Source: Dipteris shenzhenensis (lineage: Eukaryota > Polypodiophyta > Polypodiopsida > Gleicheniales). Taken from it: a stretch of 64,000 nucleotides of DNA. Location of the stretch: the NCBI GenBank assembly GCA_047967505.1, contig CM106541.1, one strand, 5' to 3'. Under the pieces are notes generated by a model. That model worked only from the letters and a program-made list of their open reading frames with translations. It was not told the DNA's origin and ran no database searches. Of this stretch, positions 47,783 to 58,717 are shown piece after piece. The position numbers and the translations under genes are program-made. Numbering within the stretch: the first letter of the stretch is position 1; each line of letters starts with the position of its first letter.

Positions 47783-48648
47783 TGTTGGAATAGCTGCCAC
47801 ATGGGCACCACATGGGCTGTCATGTGGGCAGCAGAGAGAAAGGACAGGTACCTGGCAAGGGTGACCCACCATGGAGGGCAGATCTGGCAAAGGAACATCC
47901 AGATGCTGTCCACATATGGAGAGGACAGAAATGCACAGGTCAGCAAGCTTTGGAGGACCCTATGGGCTGGGAATTGAGGCTGATTATGGGCAGGCCTGCT
48001 TCGGCCAGTGGCATCTTGCCACGTGGCCAGGTGGGGCCAGCCAAAGATCTGCAAATGAGCCCCCAGAGGTGTTTATATAGGCTGCAAGGGCTGAGTCGGC
48101 TGATCCAGACAGCTACAGGATCTGTTTGATTCGGTTTTCAGGTAGGGGCAAACAGCCCTATAAACGGGGGCACTTGGGCCCTCATTCAACATCACTTGGA
48201 GCAGCAATCAAAGAGCAGGAAGGAGCAGCAAGAGGACCATCCTTGGGCCTATACACAGGAGGTGATGGTGACCTACAAAGGGCTGCAAACTTAGCTCAAG
48301 AAGCTGCTGCCCACCTAGGCTGAGTTTTCCTAGCAGCAAGGTGGAAGGGATCCTTTTGATGGAGTCTACACAAACTTAGTGGAGCACGCGGGCTCAAAGA
48401 TCTAGAGGTGCCAGGCATATAGTAGGAGAACCTTTTTGGTATTGTATCTTGTCCAGTTTGTGGACGGATGGAAATATATAAGAGTTGCTTCTATATTGCC
48501 TTCGAGCACAGTCTTTGCTAGTCTGCACACACATGAATGGTTGTGAAGTACACACACTTGATGAAGCTTGATTCCATACCGGGTGTCCTGGGCTATCTAT
48601 CAGTCTTCCGCTGAGAGGTACCCTCTGGTTGGATTTCATTTTCTAACA
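47783..48648 (+). mobile_element. Solo LTR with 5-bp target duplication
   Basis: An 866-bp unit starts tgttggaatagc and ends ttttctaaca. The five bases ggaac occur directly on both sides (47778-47782 and 48649-48653). It contains a G-box palindrome gccacgtggc (48018-48027) and a TATA box tttatatag (48072-48080) in promoter-like order, fixing the + orientation. No primer-binding site or coding region follows, so it is a solo LTR left by recombination. The G-box suggests the parent element answered to bZIP/bHLH regulators (inference). Confidence 0.88.
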
Positions 48649-48699
48649 GGAACACCGTGTACACAGCTTTGAATCAGCCAGAGGTGGACAGAAGGAAAG

Positions 48700-48750
48700 A
48701 GAGGGGCCCGGGGGAGGGGGGTTTTTTTGGGGGGGGGCAGGGGGGGGAAG
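48700..48750. repeat. G-rich tract
   Basis: Several runs of five or more G (48702-48748), including ggggggggg and gggggggg, could form a G-quadruplex on the + strand. Confidence 0.7.
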
Positions 48751-48780
48751 CCTAGGAGAGTTGCAGATATAAAAGCGATT

Positions 48781-49159
48781 TTAGAAGGACCGGCCATCTG
48801 CAAATTTCCTTTCATACATCAGATGCTTGCAAAAAATATCCCTTTGATGTGTAAACCGCTGTATCAATGTCATGCAGTTTTCTTTATTGTCCCACAGAGT
48901 CTGTAAGGACTGGCGTAAATAGAACACAACAAAAAAGAATGACTTCCAAATGACACCCTTTAAAAATCCACAAAGGACACAAAACCAAGTGTAATCCATA
49001 CTTTTACTTCTGACAGACTCTGCATTAATTAAATTCCAGTATCTATAGTATAAACTTAGAGATTCACTTACTGCAATTCCAAGTGGAGAAGCAGTAAATG
49101 TGCTTTCCTGTGACCAACATTTATCCAAACAGTAAGCAGTATCTGTGCCTCCACAAAAC
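48781..49159 (-). pseudogene. Two-exon 3' end of an unidentified gene
   Basis: On the - strand an exon 49159-49072 (acceptor aaatgcag, donor gtaagtg) reads RFCGGTDTAYCLDKCWSQES and on to LGIA. It can join in phase to a last exon (first base near 48911) reading SLQTLWDNKENC then MTLIQRFTHQRDIFCKHLMY and ending ADGRSF stop. I do not recognise the protein. A similar last-exon sequence lies at 51.3 kb. No upstream exons were found, and the segment ends beside transposons, so it is probably a truncated copy. Confidence 0.4.
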
Positions 49160-49389
49160 CTGCATTTAGCCAATCTCACAAATTATTACTTCTGGAAAAT
49201 TGAAATGAAGGCAACCCCAAGAGAGGGAAGGTGACTGAAGAAGGGGGGGGCGTGGGGTGGGAAAGAGAGAGAGATGATGATATGGTGATGATGATGATGA
49301 TTGTCATAATGCCCATAAGAAGGTGAGCACATTCTACAAGAACAGGAGATAGTACACAGCCTAAAACAAAATAAAAGACACAAGACACA

Positions 49390-49400
49390 ATGTGTGTGCA

Positions 49401-49440
<40 letters not shown>

Positions 49441-49470
49441 CGCGTGTGTGTGTGTGTGCGTGCGTGTGAG
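49390..49470. repeat. (TG)n(CG)n alternating purine-pyrimidine tract
   Basis: About 80 bases of uninterrupted tg/cg/ca alternation with a central cgcgcgcgcg, a sequence type able to adopt Z-DNA. It abuts the start of the LINE fragment. Confidence 0.9.
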
Positions 49471-50985
49471 GATTGGGTTCTTGTTAAATTGAAGAAAAAA
49501 TTGGAATATTGGAAGCTGGCTACTTGGCCGTTGCACGTCCGTCTTCGCATTGTTCAATCTATCTTAGTGGCTTATATTTAGTTTTATCTGCCATTGATAT
49601 TTTTCACTAAGAAGGATCTATCTTCCTTCATGTCCCCCATTATAGAGATTTTCTAGCAGTCAAAGCATGGCAAGAAAAGCTTGCGGTTACTTCCAGTACA
49701 GAGATTATGCTCACCCAAATTGCACGGAGGGCTGAATATTCTTAATATTCATGTGCATATTCTAGCCCACAAAGGCAAAATGATGCTTCAGTTTCTTCAA
49801 GATGATCAGCCATGGGATGCTATGATGCACTCTTTACTTGATCACATCACGACTCCTGCTTTTGGTCTTTTGGCACCCCACACAATGGGATTTTCTTTTG
49901 GGCTGCATTGAAGGAAAAATCAAAGGGTGCCCTGCGGTTTCTCAGATTTTTCTGGATTGGAAGCATATTCTTTCACATTTGCACTGGAATGGATGAGATT
50001 CTCTACAGGGTAACTCTTTGCAAGCTGAGAGCAACCACTGGTCACGGGTTCTTTCTCCTCCCTTGGCCTTGCAGGAGCCTCAGCGCTCTTATTTTCTTAA
50101 TGCAAAAGGGATTTCTAATGTGGCTGATGTTCTTAATGATGATGGCACTCTTTTATCCTTCCCTTTGGCTGCTGCAAAATATGGATTGGGAATGCATTAT
50201 CGTCCTGTTTGGCAAATCATTACTCGAATGCTTCAGCCATTTCAGCCAGTACCGCCTTTAGAACTTCAAGACAGGCTTCAGGATTGGACCATTCTTCCTT
50301 TATACTCATCCATTCATCCTTTGAAGCTGTCTCATATCACAGTCTTCTCTTTATATAAAGTTCTGTTGATCACCACCCTAGGTGTCGAATAAGGCTTCAT
50401 ATCATCCAGTTAAATGGTGGAGAAAGAGATTGAAGCAGATTTGGCACTCCAAGGTTCCCTTGAGACAGCAGGTCTTTCTATGGTGGGTTCTCTTGGGGGT
50501 GATTCCATCTGGACAATTTTTATAATGCAAACGTATTGCTGCAGCTATCCGTCGTCGGTGTTTAGCTCCGAGGGAATCTATATCTCATATCTTTTGGCAC
50601 TGCCCTCAAACACGGAGCTTCTTGGACCTCCTTTGGCACAGATTGAGACTGAGATTCTCTTAGGCTTCTTTTGGCAAGCTTTTCTAATTATTTGGGATTT
50701 CTCCTAGACGGCCGGATTTCGACTTGTTCTTCATTTGGGTTCGCTACAGGGCACTTTGGACTCTCTGGAAAGCTAGAAACCACACAGTGTTTGGTGATTC
50801 AGTTTTTTCTACTTTTGTTTTCTTTCGCCGTTCTTTGCAGCAATCGCTCTTTGATTGTCTGCAAACTCACTGCATGGATCAGGATGTATATTTGTCCTAC
50901 ATGGAAATTTTCTCTTGATGTAATATTTCAGCTTACCAGTTTTTTCTGGGATAGTAATATAAAGCACTTTTCACTATATAAAAAA
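49471..50985 (+). mobile_element. 5'-truncated L1-type LINE 3' end with zf-RVT
   Basis: In broken frames it reads LKKKLEYWKLATWPLHVRLR (post-RT region of plant L1 elements), LCSPKLHGGLNILNI, then near 50411-50610 LKQIWHSKVPLRQQVFLWWV followed by a C...HIFWHCPQT zinc-binding motif (zf-RVT), and LWTLWKARNHTVFGD. The end has tttcactatataaaaaaag, then a (GT)n(GA)n tail. Stops occur throughout. The RT core is missing, as in a typical 5'-truncated insertion. Confidence 0.8.
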
Positions 50986-50990
50986 AGAGT

Positions 50991-51021
<31 letters not shown>

Positions 51022-51289
51022 AACAACAAGGAATGTAATCATATCATAAAACTACTCAGAACAAAAAGAATGGCCTCATCAAAAGCACAAGCTGCTCTTA
51101 GGGGAAAGCGCAGCGCACGAGAGGGTAAAAACCTTGTAGCCTATAAAACGTTCTTTTATAATTTTTTGGATTAACTTTTTTGTAAAACACCATTTTCTGG
51201 TATAAAATTACAAGCTGTCTACCTACATGACAACAAACAAAACTGAGATGGACCTGGGGATCCCCAAATTACCAGCGAGTAAAACCAAT

Positions 51290-51390
51290 AAAAAAGTTGC
51301 TTTCTTCAAATATCCTTTTCTACATCAGAATCCACATGCCTGCAAATAACATCCCTTCCATTTGTGAACCTCTCTGGTTGGTTGTGTAAA
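51290..51390 (-). pseudogene. Diverged copy of the unidentified last exon at 48.8 kb
   Basis: Read on the - strand one frame gives ERFTNGRDVICRHVDSDVEKDI, comparable with QRFTHQRDIFCKHLMYERKF at 48.8 kb. It carries a stop soon after. This suggests a local duplication of a gene end. Confidence 0.35.
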
Positions 51391-51814
51391 AGAAATAATT
51401 GGTTTATTACCGAAATCCTAAGTCCACATGATAAGATGCAACAATCTCACTAACAGGCTTGGACAGCTTTTTGCTAAAGAGAGGCTGTTGAAATGTGTGC
51501 AATCATCAATGCATGAAGGTGCAAGTGTTAAAAAGGGTAAAGGGCTAAATTTGAACCCTTAGAAGGACATATGGCAATACCCACAAGAGCTTAATCCCAC
51601 ATACAAAGTGGGTAACCCAAGTTTGAAGGCATATAATGCATTGAAGTAAGGATACCTCAATAACCGTATCCATTCTATGGGATGAGTCTCCAAGGAGTGG
51701 CTATGCGATTGAGGTATGGGGTCCCCTTAGAACATGGCTCTTGATGATGTGGCATGTACAAAAGTGACCACATCAATTTATAACATTGTATCACAGCTCT
51801 AGGAGCTCTTATAA

Positions 51815-52745
51815 CTACATGAATCCAGGAACATGCCCAAACTTATCCTCTAAAAAAACAACATAGTGCAGTTTCAATCTCATGATAGTCACTCATAAGG
51901 TTGAAAACCATAAACATACCACAACTGCTTGCGAAGACTAAACGATTTCAGTTTAGCTCTCCCAGACGAGCATCTAAATCTAGCTGATAGGGCAACGCAC
52001 CACTTGCCATAGAAAGAATTATCGCAATACCCGCAACATGGACGAAAACTTCACAAGGTGAAATTTAACATAGTCAATTTCAATCTCATGATAGTCACTC
52101 ATAAGGTTGAAAACCATAATTCCATCACGCAGAGCAAGGACTAGCTACTATGACATCCCCACTGACGTCATCATTTTGCGTGCAGAGCATAGTATAAACA
52201 TATGCTCTCACACATACAAATCCACACACTCACACATACTTGAGCATCCATTTATACAAAGTCTTCATGCTGAGTTTCTATCACACTCCAGAGGTGAAGG
52301 GCAGACTCAGCCATGACAAAGGCTAGCACTAAAGGAGATGGCTAATCAAGAAGTCGTCCAAAATCTCTTCATTCAAGCTACAACTGCTTGTGAAGACTAA
52401 ACAATTTCATTTTAGTCTCCCAAATGAGCATCTAAATCTAGTGTTAGGGCAACACACAACTTAAGATAGAAAGAATTATCGCAATACCAACAGGTCGCAA
52501 CATAGATGAAACCTTCACAAGGTGTAATTTGCATGTCCGCTAATACCGCACAAGCATATAACTAGATGAATCCAGGAACATGCCCAAACTCATGCTCTAA
52601 AAACACAACATAGTGCAGTTCCAATCTCATGATAGTCTGTAATAAGGTTGAAACCATAAACTCCATCACGCATAGAAGGGACTAGCTACTATGGCATCCC
52701 CACTGACATCATCAGCACCCAACAGTGGGTGTAGAGCATAGTATA
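51815..52745. repeat. Interleaved local repeats
   Basis: gaatccaggaacatgcccaa occurs at 51821 and 52568, aactgcttg(c/t)gaagactaaac at 51923 and 52382, and caatctcatgatagtc at about 51882, 52080 and 52625. An actagctactatg...ccccactga block occurs at about 52140 and 52681. Copies are partly shuffled, so the region arose by more than one duplication. No coding sequence recognised. Confidence 0.75.
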
Positions 52746-53500
52746 AACAGCTGACTCGACTGTTTGCATTAGCCCGCATGTTTGCTTGCATCAGTCTGCT
52801 GCATCTGGCCAGTGCGTCAGTTCTCGCCTGTCAACCCACGTCTGTTGTGTCAGGTCCTGCTGCAGTCTGCTTTCTGCCCGTTGTCTTTTTCTGGTCTGCT
52901 GCTGCGAGCTTCTGCCTGTGCACATCCACTCTGCAGATCAGTCTCCATGCTGTCCATGTCAGAGTCCACATGCTTGCATGGCTGTGCCTGCTTTGCAAAA
53001 TTTTGGAGTGCCATGTAATATCCGCCCAGACTCTGCCCTGCTGACACGTGGCAGATGCACTTCAACTTGCACCTCTACTCATGGACCCAGAGCAGAGGCA
53101 ACCTGGACTGACACGACAACGCCAAGCATGTACTGACAGGACAGGCGAAGAGACGACAGACGCGAACAGCTAAAAAGAGCAGCACACAGAGCAGACTTGA
53201 CACGAACTGCAGACTGACGCCGGCCAAGACTGGATGTGGATGACACATGGCAAGCAGTAAGGATGGACTAAATAAAAGGGAGACAATGTGACATGTCAAA
53301 GGCCTCTGCCTAGAAGAATTTCACACACAAGTTGAAATCCAGGTCCTCCATAAAATGATGTCAATACAACAATCATTTTATGATTGTCTGTGTGCTTGTC
53401 AGATAGATTCTCCTGCTTATGTCCTATAATGCCATTTTCTGATGTAATTGCCTGTTCCTTTCTCGGAACTGCTTATTGTAATTGTATAGTTACATGGCCT
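52746..53500. other. Unrecognised GC-richer region
   Basis: Short frames rich in Cys, Ser and Leu occur in several frames without a family match. gacacgtggcaga (about 53044) is a G-box-like motif. It could be an LTR remnant but no pair or target duplication was found. Confidence 0.3.
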
Positions 53501-53504
53501 TCAC

Positions 53505-53540
53505 CCCCGAAAAAAAAAGTGCGTGTATGTGAGAGCGAGC

Positions 53541-53570
<30 letters not shown>
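53505..53570. repeat. A-run plus (GT/GA)n tail-like tract
   Basis: gaaaaaaaaagtgcgtgtatgtgagagcgagc followed by (GA)n to 53567. It has the same layout as the LINE 3' tail at 50.97-51.02 kb and the tract at 13.16 kb. Confidence 0.7.
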
Positions 53571-53571
<1 letters not shown>

Positions 53572-54160
53572 TGAGGAGGTAAGCAGCAAAAAGACAATCA
53601 AATCACTAAATTTATCAATATTACAGCATCCAAGCATAAGCTAATCTAGCTGAAAGCAGGCACACAAGAAGGGGCTATTTTAAAAGTTCCTTGTGAGAGC
53701 TAGCTTTTTATGAAAACTCAGATTATGGTACAAAATGGCAAACAGTCTGCCTAGTAAGCCGATTTCGGCAACACCAGGCTATGTTGCTGCATACAAGATA
53801 CTGAACAAAACTGAGATCCCAAGGAACTGCCATAAGTTTGCCTTCAGCAGTCTTCCCAGACATATTTTGACTGTACAAAAAAACAGAAATTCCTCAAGCA
53901 AAGAAGGTTCTCTCCTCTCCCTAAGCAAGAACCAAATTCCCTGACTATGAGCTTGATATTGAATTATCTGTAACCAGCATGGAACAGAACAGGATTGATT
54001 ATTCGATAATAGATATCACAATGTTCATTCCTCAGAAGGGCTGGGTACCCAGGCAAGGTTGATGAATTGTGGAGATTCCATAAAATCACTCATATCCTGA
54101 ATTATAAAAGGGCCGCTACAATGATATACCATGCAGTCATTGCTCTTGAAATGGTATCCC

Positions 54161-57100
54161 TCATAAAACAGCAGGCTGCATGCACGAGTGTGTTAATTTA
54201 GGCATCTCACTGCCAGAGCTACATCCCCTTCCCAGGATGTCAGAGGAGCTCTTTACTACACCAGATAAGCTCTGGTTTTCCCGCCCCTTTTTAGATTCCT
54301 TTTTGGGAGTAGTTCGCCTACTCAAATAACCTTGGTGGTGTTCACAGTAATTGAAGCCATTCTTAGCAAGGTGAGAACATTGCCACCCCTTTCCGTCTGT
54401 TCTGTGGCACCGCTTCAAGTGCTGCTCATCTGCATCCCCGAATTTAGAGCCAGTAGCAGCTGCACTGTGGGTGTGATCATTCATATAGGACATCTCTCTT
54501 TGTAACTGCCCTCCTAAATGGAGCTGCCCCCTATGTTTGACAGAGCAGTCCTTGCCATCTAAGTTGGAAAATCCTTCTACACCCGCTAAAGACTGGTTGT
54601 CCAGCTCTTTGTGCTTTAAAAGCTTTGTCTGCCCACCTAATACTGCCCTACCTTTAGAGCGGTAGTGGTGTCGCTGATGGTGGTCACAATAAATATGCCC
54701 AGGCTTGCATTGCTGGGAACACTGCCATTGCTTACCATCTCTCCTGTGACACCTTTCTAATGGTTGCTCATCCTTGCCTTGCACATCACCACTCTTTTCT
54801 GCAGAACGGAGGCCACTCAATGCAGCTGAAGACCTGGTCATACTTACTGGTTCTCCTACCTGCAAAGCTTGATTTGAATCTTTTTCTTTTCTGATCTGAG
54901 CCTGTCGATTGGGATTTGCCTTCCTCTTCCAGCTGTCAACAGCAGACTTGGACATATCTACAGCAACCTGCAGCACTTGTGAAACATCTCCTTGCCTATG
55001 GCGGTTTGCCTTTCCCTTCCATCCATAAGCTGCAGCACCCATCTTAAACCCTGTCATCTCTTGTTTTGCCTCACGAGTTACAGGCATTTGACCGTTCCCA
55101 CTACCCTTAGACTTTCCTGATGATCTATGAGCCCCAGTCTGAGGCTTGTTCAAAGTATGTGCCTCCGAAACATGCAGCCCTCGCTGTGTTTCCTGAGCTA
55201 TCGCAGTACGTCCATGCACATTTTCCTTCGCCTTCTCCTTCCAGCCTGCCATCGGCAACCCATCCACAGCTGACCCCTGCAAATCTTGCTTTGGTTCATT
55301 TCCGATCAACACAAATCCATGCGTGTTACCTTTGGCCTTTCCCTTGATACCATTGCCTGCAGTGTCTTCATCCCACTGTCCTGTGATCTGCAGCTCCTGC
55401 TTTGCTTGCCTTGCAACTGTGAACTGCCCAGGGCCACTGCCCTTAGCCGTCCCCTTCTTGAGCCGTCCCTGATGATGCTCACAGTAGATAGAACCTGGCT
55501 TAACTTGCTTGGAGCACTGCCAATGCCTGCCATCAGTTCTACGGCAACGATTATGTTTGGGTTCCTCTCCCTGAGAATGTTCCCTACTTTGCCCTGAGCA
55601 ACTATCAGCCACAGTCTGAGACTCTTCTTCTGTGTGTGATTGCTTCCCCTTTTGACCCTGCATGTCTCTATGAGCATTTTTCCCTAGAGAGCGACCCTTG
55701 ATCTTTGCCTTGCTGCGGCACTGGTGATGGTGCTCACAGTACAGAAAGCCTGGCTTGGCTTGTTGAGAACACCGCCATTGCTTTCCATCCGTCTTTCGAC
55801 ACTGCCTGGACTTTTGCTCCTGATCATGGCATTTTCGGTCCTCCAAAGAACATGCAACAGAGGTTCGTTTTAACTGTTGCAAGTATCCTCTAGATATTCG
55901 TGTTTTCTGACAAGGACCCATGGTTTTCTCCGGTCCAGGCTCATCTGTAGCAATTTGGTTTACTTCCTGTACAGCACCCTTAATATTTTGTTTCCTGTCA
56001 TCTGGCTTTCTGCGGTTCCTCAATATAAATCTGCGACTGTGGAGCTCTTTAAAATCAGGGCATCTTCTGAGGGCCATTTTGACCTGTACTGCTCGAGGTT
56101 GGCTGTTGGAATTGAAAAGCTTTGAACAGTCCTGTTTGACCAGTTTCCTCAAAGCCTCGCAAACAGTCACACCATTGCTTCCAGATTCCAAGACCACAAG
56201 AAATAAGGCTGTTGATAAGGGTGAATTCACCCACTCCTGTGTTAAAGGTGAAGACTCGGTATGAATAGGGCTTGTGTCCATAGCTGGGAAAAAGGTTGAA
56301 TACATAAATCATGAGTATCACAAAGTAACAAACACAGATGAGAGGCACATAGGCTCATGAAATTAAAGAGGTTTCTTCACACTCCTACAGCAGTCCGAAA
56401 CAACACGCTGCAATTAAAATCAGTCAAGCACGCCACCTGCACATACCTGAGAAATCAGTGTTCAAGGAATTGATCATACCTAAGGAATCCATGTTCAAGG
56501 AAGTGACCATACTTGACTTTCTGCATTCCATTTGCAATGCACAAATCAATCAGCTTAAGAATAGCTTTAAAAAAGCCCCACTCATTTTGCTAACTTACTG
56601 CAGGGCTCAAGTTTCACTCTTCCTACACACTTGACGATAGCCTCTTCCACAGTACCAGTAATAATTATGATTACCTGGTAGGTTTGACATACTTCGTTGA
56701 CTGAGCTGCCTTTGAAAGGGTTCGAACCTGTAATAAAGGTAAGTTATGTGGTGAGAAGACTACACGTGTTTCAAAACACGTTAACAGGACTTCAAACACA
56801 CTCAAAACTTCGCCGATTGCCTTCGCAATTGCTAATGTTACCCACACAGATTAATACAAGTCTTGGCGCACTGCAAACTATATAATAACCTACCTCAGAA
56901 AAATGTACTACAGATAATAAAGGTTCCTACAGCTATCATGATTACCTGGGAAAGAGTGGAAAAGTGGGCGCTTCTAACAACTCCCCTAGCGCTGTAAGCT
57001 GAAATTTTCCTCCTCTTCGAGCCCAGTTCACAGCCTGTGCAACACCCAGAACCACACTTCCGTTTATGGCTGACCCTGGATTGTGCTGTTCTTCTCTTCC

Positions 57101-58310
57101 TAACCCAGCCGACTGCCTTCTTGATAACATTCCTTCGCTTGCGGTTGACCTCAGGGAATTTGAAATGATTAAGCTTGGAGACAGCAACAGGGCTAAGGTC
57201 CTGGGACGCTCTCAATGGATAGTTCTGTACTTCATTTGGCCTGGTAGAACCACAAAGCACATCAGATCCCATCCCAAAACTTGTCCCCTCCTCAGGCTCT
57301 GAAGTGATAATTGGGGTAGATTCTTTGCTGGTATGAGCTGGCGACCTTTCTAGAGCTTGCCTGTCATGCGACTGTTCAACAGCTTCGCTGCTCTTCGAAC
57401 TCCTAATTTCTAAACAAGGGCTCCTGCAGAAGATAGACGATGGACCACTACCAAACTGTCGCTCGTGGATAAGGTCGCTCGATTCATCCACAGGAGGGGC
57501 GGTTTGTCCTTGTGCCCAGGAATTCCTGAATGCTATATGATCGGCAAGGTTAATGGCGCTGTTAAAACTGGAGGGATATTCGAGCCCTCCACATCCCGAG
57601 CCTATCGAGACAGAAAATCTGTCGTCCGTTATGGTGGATGCGCCAGGTTCTGATCTTTGGCGGGATATCATCTCGTCAATTTTGCCTGCGCTCTCCAGGT
57701 TTTCAATTCTATCATCCCTCACCCCAGTTGATCCAAGAGGCCAATGTCTGGGTTCTTCCTGAGACTGGACCCCATAAACACCACTAGAGTGCTGCACTGA
57801 TAAAGGAACCGTCGGGTTGAAATTGTATTGGAAAGCTTCCCCCTCGGTTTCGTGTTTGGACTCCTCCATAAACAAGGATTGGTAATGTAACTCCTCTAAC
57901 TCACTGACGTGCCTCATCCTATCAGTAGTTCCGACGAGTCGGTCGTCTGTATTCTGCCAAGCAGTAAATGGGTCCTGCATTGTATGCCTCAGAGAGGGAA
58001 AAGCAATCCGGATGATGGGCAGAAGAGTTGCCCGATCGTCCTCGGAGATGGTCTCCATGAGTCCGTGGTCGTGATCGGTAGTGGAACAAGGAGAAGAGAT
58101 GAGAGGGGAGAACTGAATACCGTGATCCGGAAATGAAGAATAGGCAGCTGAATCGGGAGGGTATCGAATCATGTCCTGCATGGAGAGAAGGTAGGAGAAA
58201 GAATGCGGGGGGTCAGGGGGAGGAAGGGGAGGGGGAGCAAGGGATGCATCCATGAAGGAAAGGTCCCGGAGGTCGGGAGGAGCAGAAGGAGATAACCGAA
58301 TCTGAGCCAT
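54161..58310 (-). CDS. Large nuclear protein with four WRC zinc-binding domains
   Basis: Four exons fit: 58310-56946, 56727-56675, 56520-56480 and 56283-54161, all GT/AG and in phase, giving about 1,193 residues. The start is the first ATG of the long frame (MAQIRLSPSAPPDL). Residues 1-388 are low-complexity. Residues 389-437 are strongly basic (NRKRRNVIKK, RKRR, KRRK) with a CGSGCCTGC cluster, fitting a nuclear signal. Residues about 503-577 look like a winged helix ending RRFILRNRR (inference). Four WRC domains with C-x9-C-x10-C-x2-H spacing begin at Cys 648, 733, 998 and 1112. WRC domains are known from plant growth-regulating factors and some JmjC demethylases, as DNA-binding or nuclear-targeting modules. 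The QLQ domain of growth-regulating factors is absent. Between WRC2 and WRC3 lie degenerate Trp-Lys-x-Lys-Ala-rich repeats. Confidence 0.85.
56448..56480 (-). promoter_or_regulatory. Tandem alternative 5' splice sites 33 nt apart in the WRC gene
   Basis: On the - strand the third exon ends ccttag|gtatga after 56480. A second donor ctcag|gtatgtg lies exactly 33 bases later (last exonic base 56447 or 56448). The 33 bases are a diverged tandem copy of the end of the exon. Use of the second donor would add 11 residues in frame (MINSLNTDFS after MVTSLNMDS). Whether it is used is not visible from sequence. Confidence 0.6.
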
Positions 58311-58680
58311 ATCTAAAGCAAAATTGGTCTATACATGCAGGCAGGGAGGGAGGCTATGGTGGCAACAAGGAAACTGAGCTTCATGAAAAGAGGGCTGAGA
58401 GACAGAGACAGAGAGAGAGAGAGAGAGAGAGCGCAAGATGGGCAGTGCCCAAAAGTGGGGTTCTTGCTGCAAACACTCTGTTTCTTGCCAAAACTGAGGA
58501 AATGCGGGTGCCCAAAGGCCGGGAAACAGATGCTGCAACACTCTGTTTCTTGACAAAACTGAGAGGAGGAGGAGGGAGAAGAGGGAATGCAGGAGCCCAA
58601 AGGCAAGCCAAGCCAGAAGGGGGAGATGGGTAGTGAGGGAAAGGACGTCAGGAAGCCCAGAAAGTAGAAGGGAAAGGATT

Positions 58681-58717
<37 letters not shown>

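Noticed and set aside
49186-49557. His/Thr-rich - strand reading frames
   Set aside because: They read through the (TG)n(CG)n tract and atg/gat repeats; overlapping frames are all open.
52778-53136. Cys/Ser/Leu-rich small proteins in three overlapping frames
   Set aside because: Three frames are open at once with no domain or splice support, so this is likely compositional.
54161-56283. Assignment as a canonical growth-regulating factor under miR396 control
   Set aside because: No QLQ domain, four WRC domains instead of one, and no convincing miR396-complementary stretch on the transcribed strand.
56715-56735. tRNA gene suggested by ggttcgaacc, a B-box-like sequence
   Set aside because: No matching A-box or cloverleaf arms were found, and the sequence is explained as the start of the 53-nt coding exon of the WRC gene.
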